The notes under the pieces are model-generated. The model was not told the origin of the DNA, searched no databases, and saw only the letters and a list, made by a program, of their open reading frames with translations. Shown in pieces: positions 1 through 9,069 of a DNA stretch of 64,000 nt. A program made the position numbers and the translations under genes. This DNA comes from Limnomonas spitsbergensis (taxonomy: Eukaryota; Chlorophyta; Chlorophyceae; Chlamydomonadales). The number at the start of each line of letters is the position of its first letter. Position 1 is the stretch's first letter. Location of the stretch: contig JAYJMM010000086.1 of NCBI GenBank assembly GCA_037349105.1, positions 1,647,501 through 1,711,500 on the forward strand, in the 5' to 3' direction.

Positions 1-101
1 TTTGGGGGTTCGCGCGGACCCCTAATATCGAAGGTGCTACTATTGGGGGTTGCTACCCCCAAAGTCAAACTCCCAAATCAAAGTAGCAGTACGGTAGTAC
101 C
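1..101. other. Unique left edge
   Basis: This short stretch is not repeated elsewhere in the window. At about position 102 the sequence joins the repeated block that also starts near 23,759, so this is a rearrangement breakpoint. No gene is visible in it. Confidence 0.6.
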
Positions 102-814
102 GAGTGCCAATCAGGGGTGGCATGTAGCCGCAACTATGTAGCAAGGCAGCGGCATTTGTTTATTTGGTTAAGACTCGTGAAGCTAGCATTCAGCGGTTAG
201 CCATCCTACAAGAGGTGATCGTGGATGAAGGTGCAAGTAGGTATGAATAAATTGTTGTTCCTTGCTTGGCGTGGCGAGGACGAGATTGAGGGACTGACAC
301 GCCATACCTTGGATAGGAGGGCAAAATGCGCCATCGTGGGCGCTGCCTGGGAACGGAGTGTTCATGACGCTCGCGTGAGCAACTCTCTCAGAAAAAGATT
401 CTTTTGAACAGCGCGTATTGCTGGCCATTGTGTCAAGCAAACGTGAATCTGCTGTGACAGGCGAAAATAAAAACTACTGAAGACGAGGCATCAAGCTTCA
501 AGACCAAATCTTTTAACACACAAGAATCGCTCTGCAAATTAAAGAGGTCTCATATGTGCTGGAATTGGCTACAGGATATGGCCCACCACTAAACCCCGCA
601 TAAACCCTGCTGTCCACCCCGTATGATTTGTATTAACCAGGGGGGAGCAACCAGCGGTTCCTAAGCGGGAAGTTTTAAACCCTGGTATGAACAGGGATGC
701 GTTTCCGGTAAGGCGGTAATGCACTGGAGTACCTACACCAGGTTTGTTATGTTAATGTTCGACAGATTTCTCAGCTCATACCAGGGAATCCAAGCGAACA
801 TCTGAACACTGCCC
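102..814 (+). repeat. Inverted-repeat arm, left
   Basis: Reverse-complement match to 7,481-8,730 once the insertion at 7,903-8,434 is removed; direct match to 23,759-24,471. It contains an 85-codon minus-strand ORF (183-440) that is also open at 23,840-24,097 and, slightly altered, on plus at 44,042-44,326. In every copy this ORF points the same way as gene X, so it could be an upstream exon. No splice junction to exon A could be fixed, and no protein family is recognised. Confidence 0.85.
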
Positions 815-1159
815 TTTTCTTTTTCTTTGCAAAGACTTTACACGTTACAACTAACACCTGTGTGAGACCGGCCGCCCAACCCTATAAACCTGAGACGCGA
901 ACACAAAAAAACAGCCCGGGTGCTCATGTGGCCCTCGTCGTCAGCCGAGAAAAGGCGAGCTGGAAACAGGAAAGGCACACGACCAACAAGTACTCGTAAA
1001 AACCAATAGTTCCAGGTACAAAACAAGAAAATCAACCATAAAAAACCAATAGTTTGAAGGAAAACCAGGAATTTCAGCTGCCTTTTCGCGCCTTTTCGCG
1101 CCTATTTTCTGTCAGAGCGGATTAATCTCCATTTACAATGAGGAGGGAGTTAAAGTTGT
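815..1159. other. A-rich leader with repeated AAAACCAATAGT motifs
   Basis: No gene is recognised. The stretch contains two copies of an AAAAACCAATAGTT motif near 1,000 and 1,042; a variant with CACTAGTT follows the next ORF near 1,458. The GCGCCTTTTCGCGCC doublet near 1,085-1,103 is a short direct repeat. The same motifs flank the equivalent ORF near 24,660-25,130 and 42,490-42,960, so they belong to the repeated element and not to a host gene. Confidence 0.6.
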
Positions 1160-1420
1160 TTGAGGCAATTGATAGAGCGAAATGAGGGGATGGAGGGGAT
1201 GGAGGGGGCGTCCGCCGATGAGGGGCAGAAGGGGGGTTCCACCAATGAGGGGCAGGAGGGGGCCTCCACCGATGAGGGGAAGGAGGGTGCATCTACCGAT
1301 GAGGGGGAGGAGGGGGCCTCCACCGATGAGGAGGATGAAGAGCAGGTGCCGGTGGTGGCTGCAAGAAAGAGCGGTCGCGCGGGCCTTGTTAAGGGACTTT
1401 TCAGGGGTGAACCAAATTAA
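1160..1420 (+). CDS. Acidic decapeptide-repeat ORF of the decayed element (copy 1)
   Basis: The 86-codon frame is dominated by about five tandem 30-bp units encoding variants of GASTDEGQEG. It then has an acidic stretch (DEEDEEQ) and a basic tail (ARKSGRAG). The frame is intact in all three copies (here, 24,818 and 42,845 minus). A second frame starting at 1,182 is open over the same repeat and encodes an Arg/Pro-rich sequence; the 30-bp period keeps both open, so open length alone is weak evidence of coding. No family is recognised. If translated, it would be a small disordered protein. Confidence 0.35.
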   Translation: MRQLIERNEGMEGMEGASADEGQKGGSTNEGQEGASTDEGKEGASTDEGEEGASTDEEDEEQVPVVAARKSGRAGLVKGLFRGEPN

Positions 1421-1855
1421 AGCTCATAAAATGTTTTTTTAATTAAACCAAACGTGTAAAAACCACTAGTTTCATAAAAACCAACCGCTTTATATGCAAA
1501 TTCCGGGTTTTCAAAAAGAACTCTGAAAAAAAACAAATCCGACTAAAACTACGGTATTGCGGTCGCTTTTGGATGACCGTAGTCGCTCATATTAGGTGGG
1601 GGGGTTCTCTAGCAGGCTTATGTTTGAAACATACCTCCCCGTCCGGTCGATCAGCACTTCACGAGCTAAGAAAACCCAACCGTCACCCGGGGGACCCTGA
1701 GCCAAATTTACCAAATTTGGCATACCGGTATTAGGCGAGGATTGCAGATTTGAAGGGCAAGGGGGGAATTTGAGGGGATATTAGTTGGATTAAGGTATGA
1801 AAAAATAACTGGCACCCCACCTCGGCACCCCACTGGCTGAGAACACACTACCACC
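1421..1855. other. Non-coding part of the decayed element
   Basis: A/T-rich at the start, with a repeated AAAACCACTAGT-type motif. A CGGTATTGCGGTCGC / ATGACCGTAGTCGC pair follows near 1,550-1,590, then G/C-rich unique sequence. No ORF shared by the copies is convincing here. Confidence 0.4.
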
Positions 1856-2230
1856 AGACAGGCAGAAATCCACCCCAAAGCGTTAGCGAGCGTCTCCACC
1901 CAAACGGCACACAGCCAACAGAAGGAGACAAGAGCTGACAAGAAGCCAGAAAAAAGTAGCCTGGACAATACCGGTAAGAGGGAAAAGGGCAAAGTGATAC
2001 CCAAAGACACACCTCGAAGACTAGCAGCCATAAGGCCCAAACTACCCAGAGGCCCTCTCAACACGACGCAAAATAGCAAAAAGGACAAGCACAATCAGAA
2101 CCAGGGAACGACAACACAAAGGGGGCGAGAGGGGGCACAGCGACCCGAAGTGTCAAAAAGATTGCATAGCAAAGAGGGATGTCTCCCAGGGACCAGCACT
2201 CGCCGAGTGGGAGAGGTGGATACTGGATAG
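1856..2230 (+). pseudogene. Lys-rich polar ORF, frameshifted copy
   Basis: In the copy at 41,784-42,209 (minus) this sequence is a continuous 141-codon frame rich in Lys, Arg, Gln and Thr. Here an 8-bp insertion in the CCAGACAGGCAG tract near 1,857 shifts the frame, leaving only the last 78 codons open from 1,994. The second copy near 25,500 carries the same insertion, which shows that copies 1 and 2 share a more recent ancestor than copy 3. No family is recognised; the composition would suit a nucleic-acid-binding protein of a mobile element. Confidence 0.35.
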
Positions 2231-2274
2231 TCAAATTGTTGATAAGGGACCGTCAGGGGGACCGGGGAAACTGA

Positions 2275-2540
2275 TGTCTAAGAGACCCTCTCCTCCTGAG
2301 TAACGGGGCCTCTGGGGAAAAAGAAACTGGAGAGAAGACACCCTACTCTCAAGAGCATGGTGACTCAAAATCGACAGAAAAGCATGAAGCCCCTCTCCTC
2401 AGGAGTATCAGGGCCTCTAAGAAACCGGATACAAGGCAGAATACACCCTACTCCCAAGAGCAGGGTAACTCATGAGACCAAAACGCACGAAGCCCCTCTG
2501 CTCAGGAGTATCGGCCCCCTCAAAATCGAGAAAAATAAGA
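2275..2540 (+). repeat. Imperfect 103-bp tandem repeat, about 3 units
   Basis: The phrase CCCCTCTCCTCAGGAGTATC and its variants recur near 2,287, 2,390 and 2,493, each followed by a GGGCCTCT-type stretch and a CACCCTACTC-AAGAGCA stretch. The same array lies in both other copies (near 25,940-26,190 and 41,480-41,720). Confidence 0.75.
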
Positions 2541-2915
2541 CAGGCAAGGGATAGCGACCCCCGCCGCACACTCAGAAGCGCTGGGGCCCCAGTGGGCAAT
2601 GTACCAGGGCCTGCCCAACGCCAACGCATCGTCATCCATGCGGAGTTGGATCTCTCGGGCTGGGGATCAGACCTGGAGCAACAGCTCTTGGAGGCAGGCC
2701 ATGTCAAGGCTCAAATCCACCTGCCAAAGGTGAAGAAGGCTTTGGAGTTTAGCTCGGCCCGGGGCAGGGCCAGAGTAAGTCAAAGGGAGGGGTCTGAGTC
2801 CCCCGCCGCCAGGGTTATGTGTCCCATGCGGAGCCCTTGTGCCAAGTGGCCACCGGGGTATTGTGGCCCATGCTGGGGCCTATGCATATGGGGGGGGGGG
2901 TGCCCTCAAGGGTAG
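2472..2915 (+). CDS. Unknown ORF of the decayed element (copy 1)
   Basis: The 147-codon frame has a plausible central segment (HAELDLSGWGSDLEQQLLEAG, then a Lys-rich helix-like stretch) followed by a Cys/Gly-rich tail over a poly-G run. It is matched by 26,129-26,572 and, in pieces, by 41,222-41,422 on minus. No catalytic motif or known domain is seen. It may be a fragment of a longer gene spanning 2,472-3,722 that has taken frameshifts. Confidence 0.3.
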   Translation: MRPKRTKPLCSGVSAPSKSRKIRQARDSDPRRTLRSAGAPVGNVPGPAQRQRIVIHAELDLSGWGSDLEQQLLEAGHVKAQIHLPKVKKALEFSSARGRARVSQREGSESPAARVMCPMRSPCAKWPPGYCGPCWGLCIWGGGCPQG

Positions 2916-3110
2916 GGCCGGAACTGTGACGGGCGGGGGCTATGGACTGGCATGTGTCGGTCAGGAGAAGAGGGAAGGGATCGGGATCCACTTTGGAATG
3001 ACCAGTGCAAAAGCTAGACTCGTCTGGATCATCTTCTACCATATCGACATGGTCACCCGCCCGCCCGCGGACATCACGGCTAGCCTCTGGGTAGGCCGGG
3101 GCCGAGAGGG

Positions 3111-3722
3111 ATGGTATGGAACGCTTACTGCCGGCCAAATGGGCCGGTGGCCTGGCTCGGCCGGATGGCGGCCCCTGAGTCGGATGGTGACGGCGCCATG
3201 GGGGCGAGGTTGGACACCAGCGTGGCCCCGCTGACCTCTGCTGCCACTGGAACAACGGTCTCTGCTGCCACTGGAACAGGGATGGAGGTCTGGCACAACA
3301 CTGGAGACGGGGAGAATGTTGCTATGCAGGCAATGGCAGCATCCACCAGGACGGTCTTCTGTGTTGCTACCACCGTGGCCATCGGGGGGGGCAGGGGGTG
3401 GCCTACTGGCCTCCCTATGGAGCAGGTGGGGGCACGAGTCGGTGCCCACGTGGGCTCGGCCATGGTGTGCTTGGGCCGGGGGGATGCAGAGCAAACTGCG
3501 GCGGAGGGTGATCCGGGCCTTGACCTGTTTGGTGTAGAGTTCCAGACTATTCCCCCCCTCAGTTATGAGGAGCTGGCCCTAACTAGCCAGCATGATGACG
3601 TCGCCCGCCCGTCCCTGGGGGTGGGTGGCCAACGCATAGGCAGAGACCGCACCCTCTGGAAAGAAATCCTGGATGGACATGGCTCTGGTGGTATCACGGG
3701 GGGGGCTGCAGGAAGAGCTTAA
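3111..3722 (+). CDS. Unknown ORF of the decayed element, C-terminal part (copy 1)
   Basis: The 203-codon frame begins Gly/Ala/Thr-rich, with a direct repeat encoding SAATGT, and ends in a more ordered stretch (LDLFGVEFQTIPPLSYEEL, near 3,513-3,570). The second copy splits this into two overlapping frames (26,773-27,189 and 26,981-27,601) because of small indels, so at least one copy is broken. No family is recognised. The start is arbitrary. Confidence 0.3.
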   Translation: MVWNAYCRPNGPVAWLGRMAAPESDGDGAMGARLDTSVAPLTSAATGTTVSAATGTGMEVWHNTGDGENVAMQAMAASTRTVFCVATTVAIGGGRGWPTGLPMEQVGARVGAHVGSAMVCLGRGDAEQTAAEGDPGLDLFGVEFQTIPPLSYEELALTSQHDDVARPSLGVGGQRIGRDRTLWKEILDGHGSGGITGGAAGRA

Positions 3723-3919
3723 ATTTAGTCCAAGTCGGGTGGGCTAGAGAATCATTTCTCGCTAGCTGGCGTGCCATGTCGACTCCTGGATCACCAGCGT
3801 GGAGACCAACAACCAGCGTTTGATCGACAACGTTGCTTTTTTTAGATTGCCGTTCGCCTAGCACACTATCATGCGGTCATTGACGCGGGTCAGCAACGAG
3901 GGGCACATATTGCAACTGC

Positions 3920-4935
3920 TAGGCACCAACTGTCCCTTGAGATAATCAAACGCAAACACAATGGGCGTAAGGAGTCCACTTGACAGAATCACCAACTCCA
4001 ATAATTTATATATTGAGATAACTTGGCCATGCTGATGGGCCTGCCTCTAATTTTTTGAGGATGTTATATTGCAGTGCTGGCCTCCATAGCTGAAGTATTA
4101 CTTGATGTAAAGCCTAGGGTTGCGGCTCTGAAACCACCAGTGCTGGTTTTTTCCATCCTCTCGCAAAACCAGTCCTCGGCAGATCTGGCTGGCTCAGCTC
4201 AGATAAGAAGGGGGGCCTGGAATAAAGGACATGAAAATCAAGATGTGTGAAGAAAGTGTGGATACCTGACTTAAGGCATTCTGGAACTCAGTGGCAGTGA
4301 TATGGGAGCTTGCATGGCTGAGGGGCTGCATGGGGCAAGGGGCATGGCTTCCTGAAAAGCCACCTTTGCCCCCAAATTTGCAGCCTCTGGAGTGGGGAAT
4401 GGTGCAGAACTTGGGTGGGGCAGTCTTAATGAGCTACTCTCAGGCTTTCTGAATCACCAGAAATCATAGCAATCAGACAGGTATGGAGTGAATTCCAATC
4501 CATCAAAGACAGCCCTGATGGGGGCCACATGGAAGGCCATATCTGCATGTTGGATTGGCCAAATGACCCAGGGAAGGCGGCAATGCCTCCATCTATGCCC
4601 CACCTACACCCACTTAAGGTTCTATCTTAAGGTTGTACCTTAACCGGGTTTTGGACACTTTTCAGGCTCAGCCGCCGCAAGTTTGGTACCCAACGGGGCA
4701 GTTTTTGGCATCCAACTGCCATTCGGATTCAAATGATACCCCAACAGACCTCAATAAACCGTGTATGGCAAGCTGATTACAGCACTTGACGATGAAGCAA
4801 CACACCAGGTCGATCGAGGCAGTTCCTAGAGAGATTACTTCAAATTGCAGTTGGTACTGCTAGTGTGAACCTGGTTGGGACGGCGGGTCAAACCTCAGGA
4901 CCCCTAAAACGTGTCGATACATCTGACCCGCCCTG
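3920..4935 (+). repeat. 1-kb direct repeat, left of transposase (copy 1)
   Basis: The sequence starts at TAGGCACCAACTGTCCC and ends at GACCCGCCCTG. It matches 6,382-7,370 in the same orientation with small indels, so the two repeats bracket the transposase. The repeat has no ORF of its own. Its last 21 bases are the left terminal inverted repeat of the transposase unit. Confidence 0.95.
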
Positions 4936-4936
4936 T
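4915..4936 (+). repeat. Left terminal inverted repeat of Tc1/mariner-like unit
   Basis: CGATACATCTGACCCGCCCTGT is the reverse complement of 6,253-6,274 with one mismatch. It lies at the inner end of the direct repeat. Confidence 0.75.
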
Positions 4937-4987
4937 ACCCGGAAGAAAAGCTCGCAGGTCTTGAACATCATCAGTGGGACCCGGACC

Positions 4988-6226
4988 ATGCACACACATG
5001 GTGGGCATGCCCTAGGGAAGTACAACACCCATGCAAAGCGCAATAAGACCTGGCTACTCGAGAGCACAAAATTGGCATCCCTAAAATTATTGCATTTCAG
5101 GGCCTCAATTGCTCCCATGGGGCTCACCTCTGAAGAACTCCGTTGGGCTATCGTAACGAGGTGGAATGAGAACTACGACATCTCCAAGACAGCTAGGCAG
5201 CTTGGACTATCCGACAGGATTGTGGAGCACTGGGTGCAGCGATATAAAGATTCCGGAGCTGTCCACGTCACGCCAAAGTCCGGCAAGAAGAGGATCCTCA
5301 GCCCAGAGGCGGAGTCCCGGGCCTATGACCTGCTGCTGAGCAACCAGCATGGTGGTGCAAAAACAGCTGCACAGGAGCTTGGGACATTAGGCTTGGTCAC
5401 CAGGCCAGTGGGGAAGAAGACTGTCATTCGAGCAGCCCGGAGGCACGCATCGGAGATTGGGAAAAAATTGAGGGTTCTGCGGGGTGCGCCTAGGAAGCAA
5501 CTTTCGGGGTCAACTTGACAGAAGCGGCTGGACTTCTGCAAAGCCAGCAAGGGAAGGGACTGGAGCCACGTCCTCTTCACCGACCGGAAGAAGTTTCCAT
5601 TTACCTACCCAGGGGTGAAGGTGCAGCCTGTGTCCTGGGGCGTGGAGGGTGAGGGTGAGAGAGCGGTACGTGAGGCAGTCTCTCCAAATCATCCCCTGGT
5701 CCTCAACGTGTATGCGGGCATCTGCAAGCGGGGAATCAGCAAGCTTCACTTTGTGGCAGGCACCAGCAGCCAGAAGACCACCTTCAAGAACAAGAAGGGC
5801 CAGGTGGCCAGGAATATCACCACAGAGGAGTATGAGGAGGTCGTGAAGGCGACATTCCTGCCTGAGGGACAACGCCTCTTCACCCAGCACGACATTGCTA
5901 CATGGTACCTTCAGCAGGACAACGACCCTACCCACAGAGCAGCCATACCTGTGGTGAAGAGGTGGAACTCCCAGCGTGGCAGAAGCGTGGGCCTCCTCCA
6001 GAAGTGGCCTCCCAACAGCCCGGACTTGAGTCCGATCGAGAACTTTTGGGGATATATGCAGGCCAAGATGGACGCTAAGGGCTGCAGAACTCTCCAGGAG
6101 TTTAAGGTATCCCTGATCAAGGAGGTAGCAGCAGTACCCAAGGAGTACTTCTCTAAGCTGGTGGGCAGCATGCCCAAAAGGATCGTTGCATGCATCCGCA
6201 AGAAGGGCGACAAGACAAAATATTGA
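4988..6226 (+). pseudogene. Tc1/mariner-type transposase with in-frame TGA (copy 1)
   Basis: A cut-and-paste DNA transposase. Reading from the ATG at 5,117 (an earlier in-frame ATG lies at 4,988), residues 1-60 form a helix-turn-helix (ISKTARQLGLSDRIVEHWVQ) for terminal-repeat binding. The catalytic core follows: first Asp in VLFTDRKKF, second Asp in LQQDNDPTH, Glu in NSPDLSPIENFWG. Thirty-nine residues separate the second Asp from the Glu, against 34 in Tc1. A single in-frame TGA at 5,516-5,518 separates the DNA-binding domain from the catalytic domain; the frame is otherwise open from 4,988 to the TGA at 6,224. The copy at 28,671-29,909 has the same stop. It is probably inactive, although readthrough cannot be excluded. 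Terminal repeats lie at 4,915 and 6,253. Confidence 0.9.
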
Positions 6227-6252
6227 AAATTCTTGCCACCCGCCGCTACAGC

Positions 6253-6274
6253 ACAGGGCGGGTCATATGTATCG
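6253..6274 (-). repeat. Right terminal inverted repeat of Tc1/mariner-like unit
   Basis: ACAGGGCGGGTCATATGTATCG mirrors 4,915-4,936 with one mismatch and lies 26 bp after the transposase stop. The following 107 bp up to the second direct repeat is unique to the transposase unit. Confidence 0.75.
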
Positions 6275-6381
6275 TAAAAACGTGGACAGGCCCAGCAGTG
6301 CAAGGAGGTTAGGTCATGACTTGATATCAGTTACACATTGACTGTGCTCTGACCTGATTGCTAGTAGTGCACTAATACTGG

Positions 6382-7370
6382 TAGGCACCAACTGTCCCTT
6401 GAGATAATCAAACGCAAACACAATGGGCGTAAGGAGTCCACTTGACAGAATCACCAACTCCAATAGATGTATGTTTAGAGATAACTTGACCATGCTGAGG
6501 GGCCTGCCTCTAATTTTTTGAGGATGTTATATTGCAGTGCTGGCCTCCATAGCTGAAGTATTACCTGATGTAAAGCCTCGGCTCTGAAACCACCAGTGCT
6601 GTTTTTTTCCATCCTCTCGCAAAACCAGTCCTCGGCAGATCTGGCTGGCTCAGCTCAGATAAGAAGGGGGGCCTGGAATAAAGGACATGAAAATCAAGAT
6701 GTATGAATAAAGTGTGGATACCTGGCATTCTGGAACTCAGTGGCAGTGATATGGGAGCTTGCATGGCTGAGGGGCTGCATGGGGCAAGGGGCATGGCTTC
6801 CTGACAAGCCACCTTTGCCCCAAATTTGCAGCCTCTGGAGTGGGGAATGGTGCAAAACTCGGGTGGGGCAGTCTTAATGAGCTACTCTCAGGCTCTCTGA
6901 ATCACCAGACATCATAGCAATCAGACAGGTATGGAGTGAATTCCAATCCATCAAAGACAGCCCTGATGGGGGCCACATGGAAGGCCATATTTGCATGTTG
7001 GATTGACCAAATGACCCAGCCAGGGAAGGTGGCAATGCCTCCGTCTATGCCCCACCTACACCCACTTCTACCTTATCCGGGTTTTGGCCACTTTTCAGGC
7101 TCAGCCGCCACAAGTTTGGTACCCAACGGGGCAGTTTTTGGCATCCAACTGCCATTCGGATTCCATGATACCCCAACAGACCTCATCAATCAACCGTGTA
7201 TGACACGCTGATTACATCACTTGACTATGTAGCAACACACCAGGTCGATCGAGGCAGTTCATAGAGAGATTACTTCAAATTGCAGTTGGTACTGCTAGTG
7301 TGAACCAGGTTGGGACGGCGGGTCAAACCTCAGGACCCCTAAAACGTGTCGATACATCTGACCCGCCCTG
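6382..7370 (+). repeat. 1-kb direct repeat, right of transposase (copy 1)
   Basis: Same orientation and the same two end points as 3,920-4,935, about 27 bp shorter. It ends exactly at GACCCGCCCTG, where the GGAC array of the SINE-like fragment begins. Confidence 0.95.
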
Positions 7371-7480
7371 GACGGACGGACGGACGGACGGGCGGACGGA
7401 TGCGGGGTGACGCTGGGGTGACTCTGGGGGCTACTTCGCCCCCGCGACCTTCAGCCGCCCGGGGGGTGCTCTGCCGAAAA
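7371..7480 (+). mobile_element. Truncated SINE-like element with GGAC array
   Basis: A GGAC tetranucleotide array is followed by a G/C-rich terminus with inverted GGGGGC/GCCCCC runs and the end CTCTGCCGAAAA. It is the 3' part of the element seen in full at 7,903-8,430 (minus) and 43,181-43,715 (plus). Its left edge abuts the direct repeat at 7,370. A related truncated copy lies at 31,058-31,149. Confidence 0.55.
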
Positions 7481-8730
7481 GGGCAGTGTTCAGATGTTCG
7501 CTTGATTTCCCTGGTATGAGCTGAGAAGTCGAAGATAAAAATAACAAACCTGGTGTAGGTACGCCAGTCATCCAGTGCATTACCGCCTTACCGGAACGCA
7601 TCCCTGTTCATACCTGGGTTTAAAATTTCCCGCTTAGGAACCGCGGATTGCTCCCCCCTCGTTCATACAAATTATACGGGGTGGACAGCAGGGTTTATGC
7701 GGGGTTTACTGGTGGACCATATCCTGTAGCCTATACCGCCTTATGTGAGACCTCTCTAATTTGCAGAGGGATTCTTGTGTGCTAAAACGATTTGGTCTTG
7801 AAGCTTGATACCTCGTCTTCAGTATTTTTTTATTTTCGCCTGTCACAGCAGATTCACGTTCGCTTGACACAATGGCCAGCAATACGCGCTGTTCAAAATA
7901 ACCTTTTCGACAGAGCCCCCCCGGGCGGCCGAAGGTCGCGGGGGCGATGCCCCCAGTTTCCACCCGTTTCCGTCCGTCCGTCAGTCTGTCAGTCAGTCCG
8001 TCCGCCTGATGTTTCTGGAACGTCACGGAAACTTTATGCGCTACAGCGCAAATCAACCGGCTGTATTTATGCAGGTTATTCCTGTCAGACCTCAAAGACC
8101 GAGGTGCAGAAATGAGAAACTCAGCTACCAAGGCTGGATCTCACAGCGGATGATGACGTAAGGTGTCGTCACGCTGTCCCCTGGTGTCACGCGACAGGCC
8201 GACAGCTACTGCTTCGCTTCTCTATGCGCAATTCGAAACGCATCATTTAAAGCACGCACTTAGCCAGCGACAGAGTTGTGACAAGTATTTTGAAATCCTT
8301 CAACATGGCGAGGGGGGTTGCATGGCGTCCAGGTGACCCCATCCGCACCTGCGCCTGCCCTCTGAAATGTCACGTACCCGACTGCTCTGCCGTTTTTCGT
8401 GCTGCGCAGCAGCACCTCTGATTACTTGTTATAAGGGAGATGCTAACTAACGCGAGCGTCATGAACACTCCGTTCCCAGGCAGCGCCCACGATGGCGCAT
8501 CTTGCCCTCCTGTCCAAGGTATGGCGTGTCAGTCCCTCATCTCGTCCTCGCCACGCCTAGAAACAACAATTTATTTATACCTGCTTGCACCTTCATCCAC
8601 GATCACCTCTTCTAGGATGGCTAACCGCTGAATGCTGGCTTCATTCACGAGTCCAGTCTTAATCAAATAAACAAATGTCGCTGCCTTGCTTCATAGTTGC
8701 GGCTACATGCCACCCCTGATTGGCACTCGG
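7481..8730 (-). repeat. Inverted-repeat arm, right (with insertion)
   Basis: Reverse complement of 102-814, from the GGGCAGTGTTCAG end to GGCACTCGGT. The arm is split by the SINE-like insertion at about 7,903-8,434, which the arm at 31,150-31,880 lacks. Confidence 0.85.
7903..8430 (-). mobile_element. Full-length SINE-like element (minus)
   Basis: About 530 bp, reverse complement of 43,181-43,715. On its own strand it begins near CAAGTAATCAGAGG, contains no ORF of note, and ends in a (GGAC)n/(GACT)n array, a hairpin-rich G/C segment and CTGTCGAAAAGG. The insertion interrupts the inverted arm, and the uninterrupted target is visible near 31,560. No clear target-site duplication is seen. Confidence 0.55.
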
Positions 8731-9069
8731 TCTTTAATCAGATAGAGGCCCTGTATGCAATATATATTAAGCCAAGATATCACCTTACGGTATCGCCCGC
8801 CTGGCAGCACCCGGATCAGACCTTGCAGCCTCGTCACGCACGCGCCCTTGTTCAGGCACGTCTATCAAACTTTTTATTAAACAGCAGACAAGGTCTTTAC
8901 TCGATGCACGAAACCGAGGCATGGGAAGTTCGGAATGTCTGTCCCGGAACTGACGAAAGCCATATGTTCGGACAGGTGTTATCCTCCTGGCAGCCTGCTC
9001 CATGCATCCTTCTATCTACATCTGCCTTCATTGCCCTCCAACCTCCCACACTGACCTGCTCCCCCACAG
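8731..9069. other. Sequence upstream of gene X exon A (copy 1)
   Basis: Matches 31,880-32,209 and 44,430-44,777 directly, and 23,422-23,758 inverted. It ends with a strong splice acceptor (pyrimidine tract, then CCCCCACAG at 9,061-9,069). An upstream exon is possible, but no frame joins cleanly to exon A. Confidence 0.5.

Larger units (their letters stand above)
102..8730. repeat. 8.6-kb block bounded by inverted repeats (first copy)
   Basis: Positions 102-8,730 are a near-identical direct copy of about 23,759-31,880. The outer 0.71 kb at the left (102-814) returns as reverse complement at the right (7,481-8,730, interrupted by an insertion). The interior holds, in order, an acidic ORF, a Lys-rich broken ORF, two larger ORFs, a 1-kb direct repeat, a Tc1/mariner-type transposase and the second direct repeat. 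In the second copy the inverted arms extend for about 10 kb. The block is therefore better explained as a duplicated fold-back centre than as a transposon with 0.7-kb ends. Confidence 0.85.

Noticed and set aside
1708..2094. Hydrophobic minus-strand ORF resembling a membrane protein
   Set aside because: It is antisense to the Lys-rich polar ORF; Lys codons AAA/AAG read as Phe/Leu on the other strand, so the hydrophobicity is a mirror effect.
102..8730. A composite transposon with 0.7-kb terminal inverted repeats
   Set aside because: In the second copy the inverted homology does not stop at 0.7 kb but continues for about 10 kb through gene X and the LINE, so the arms are part of a larger fold-back.
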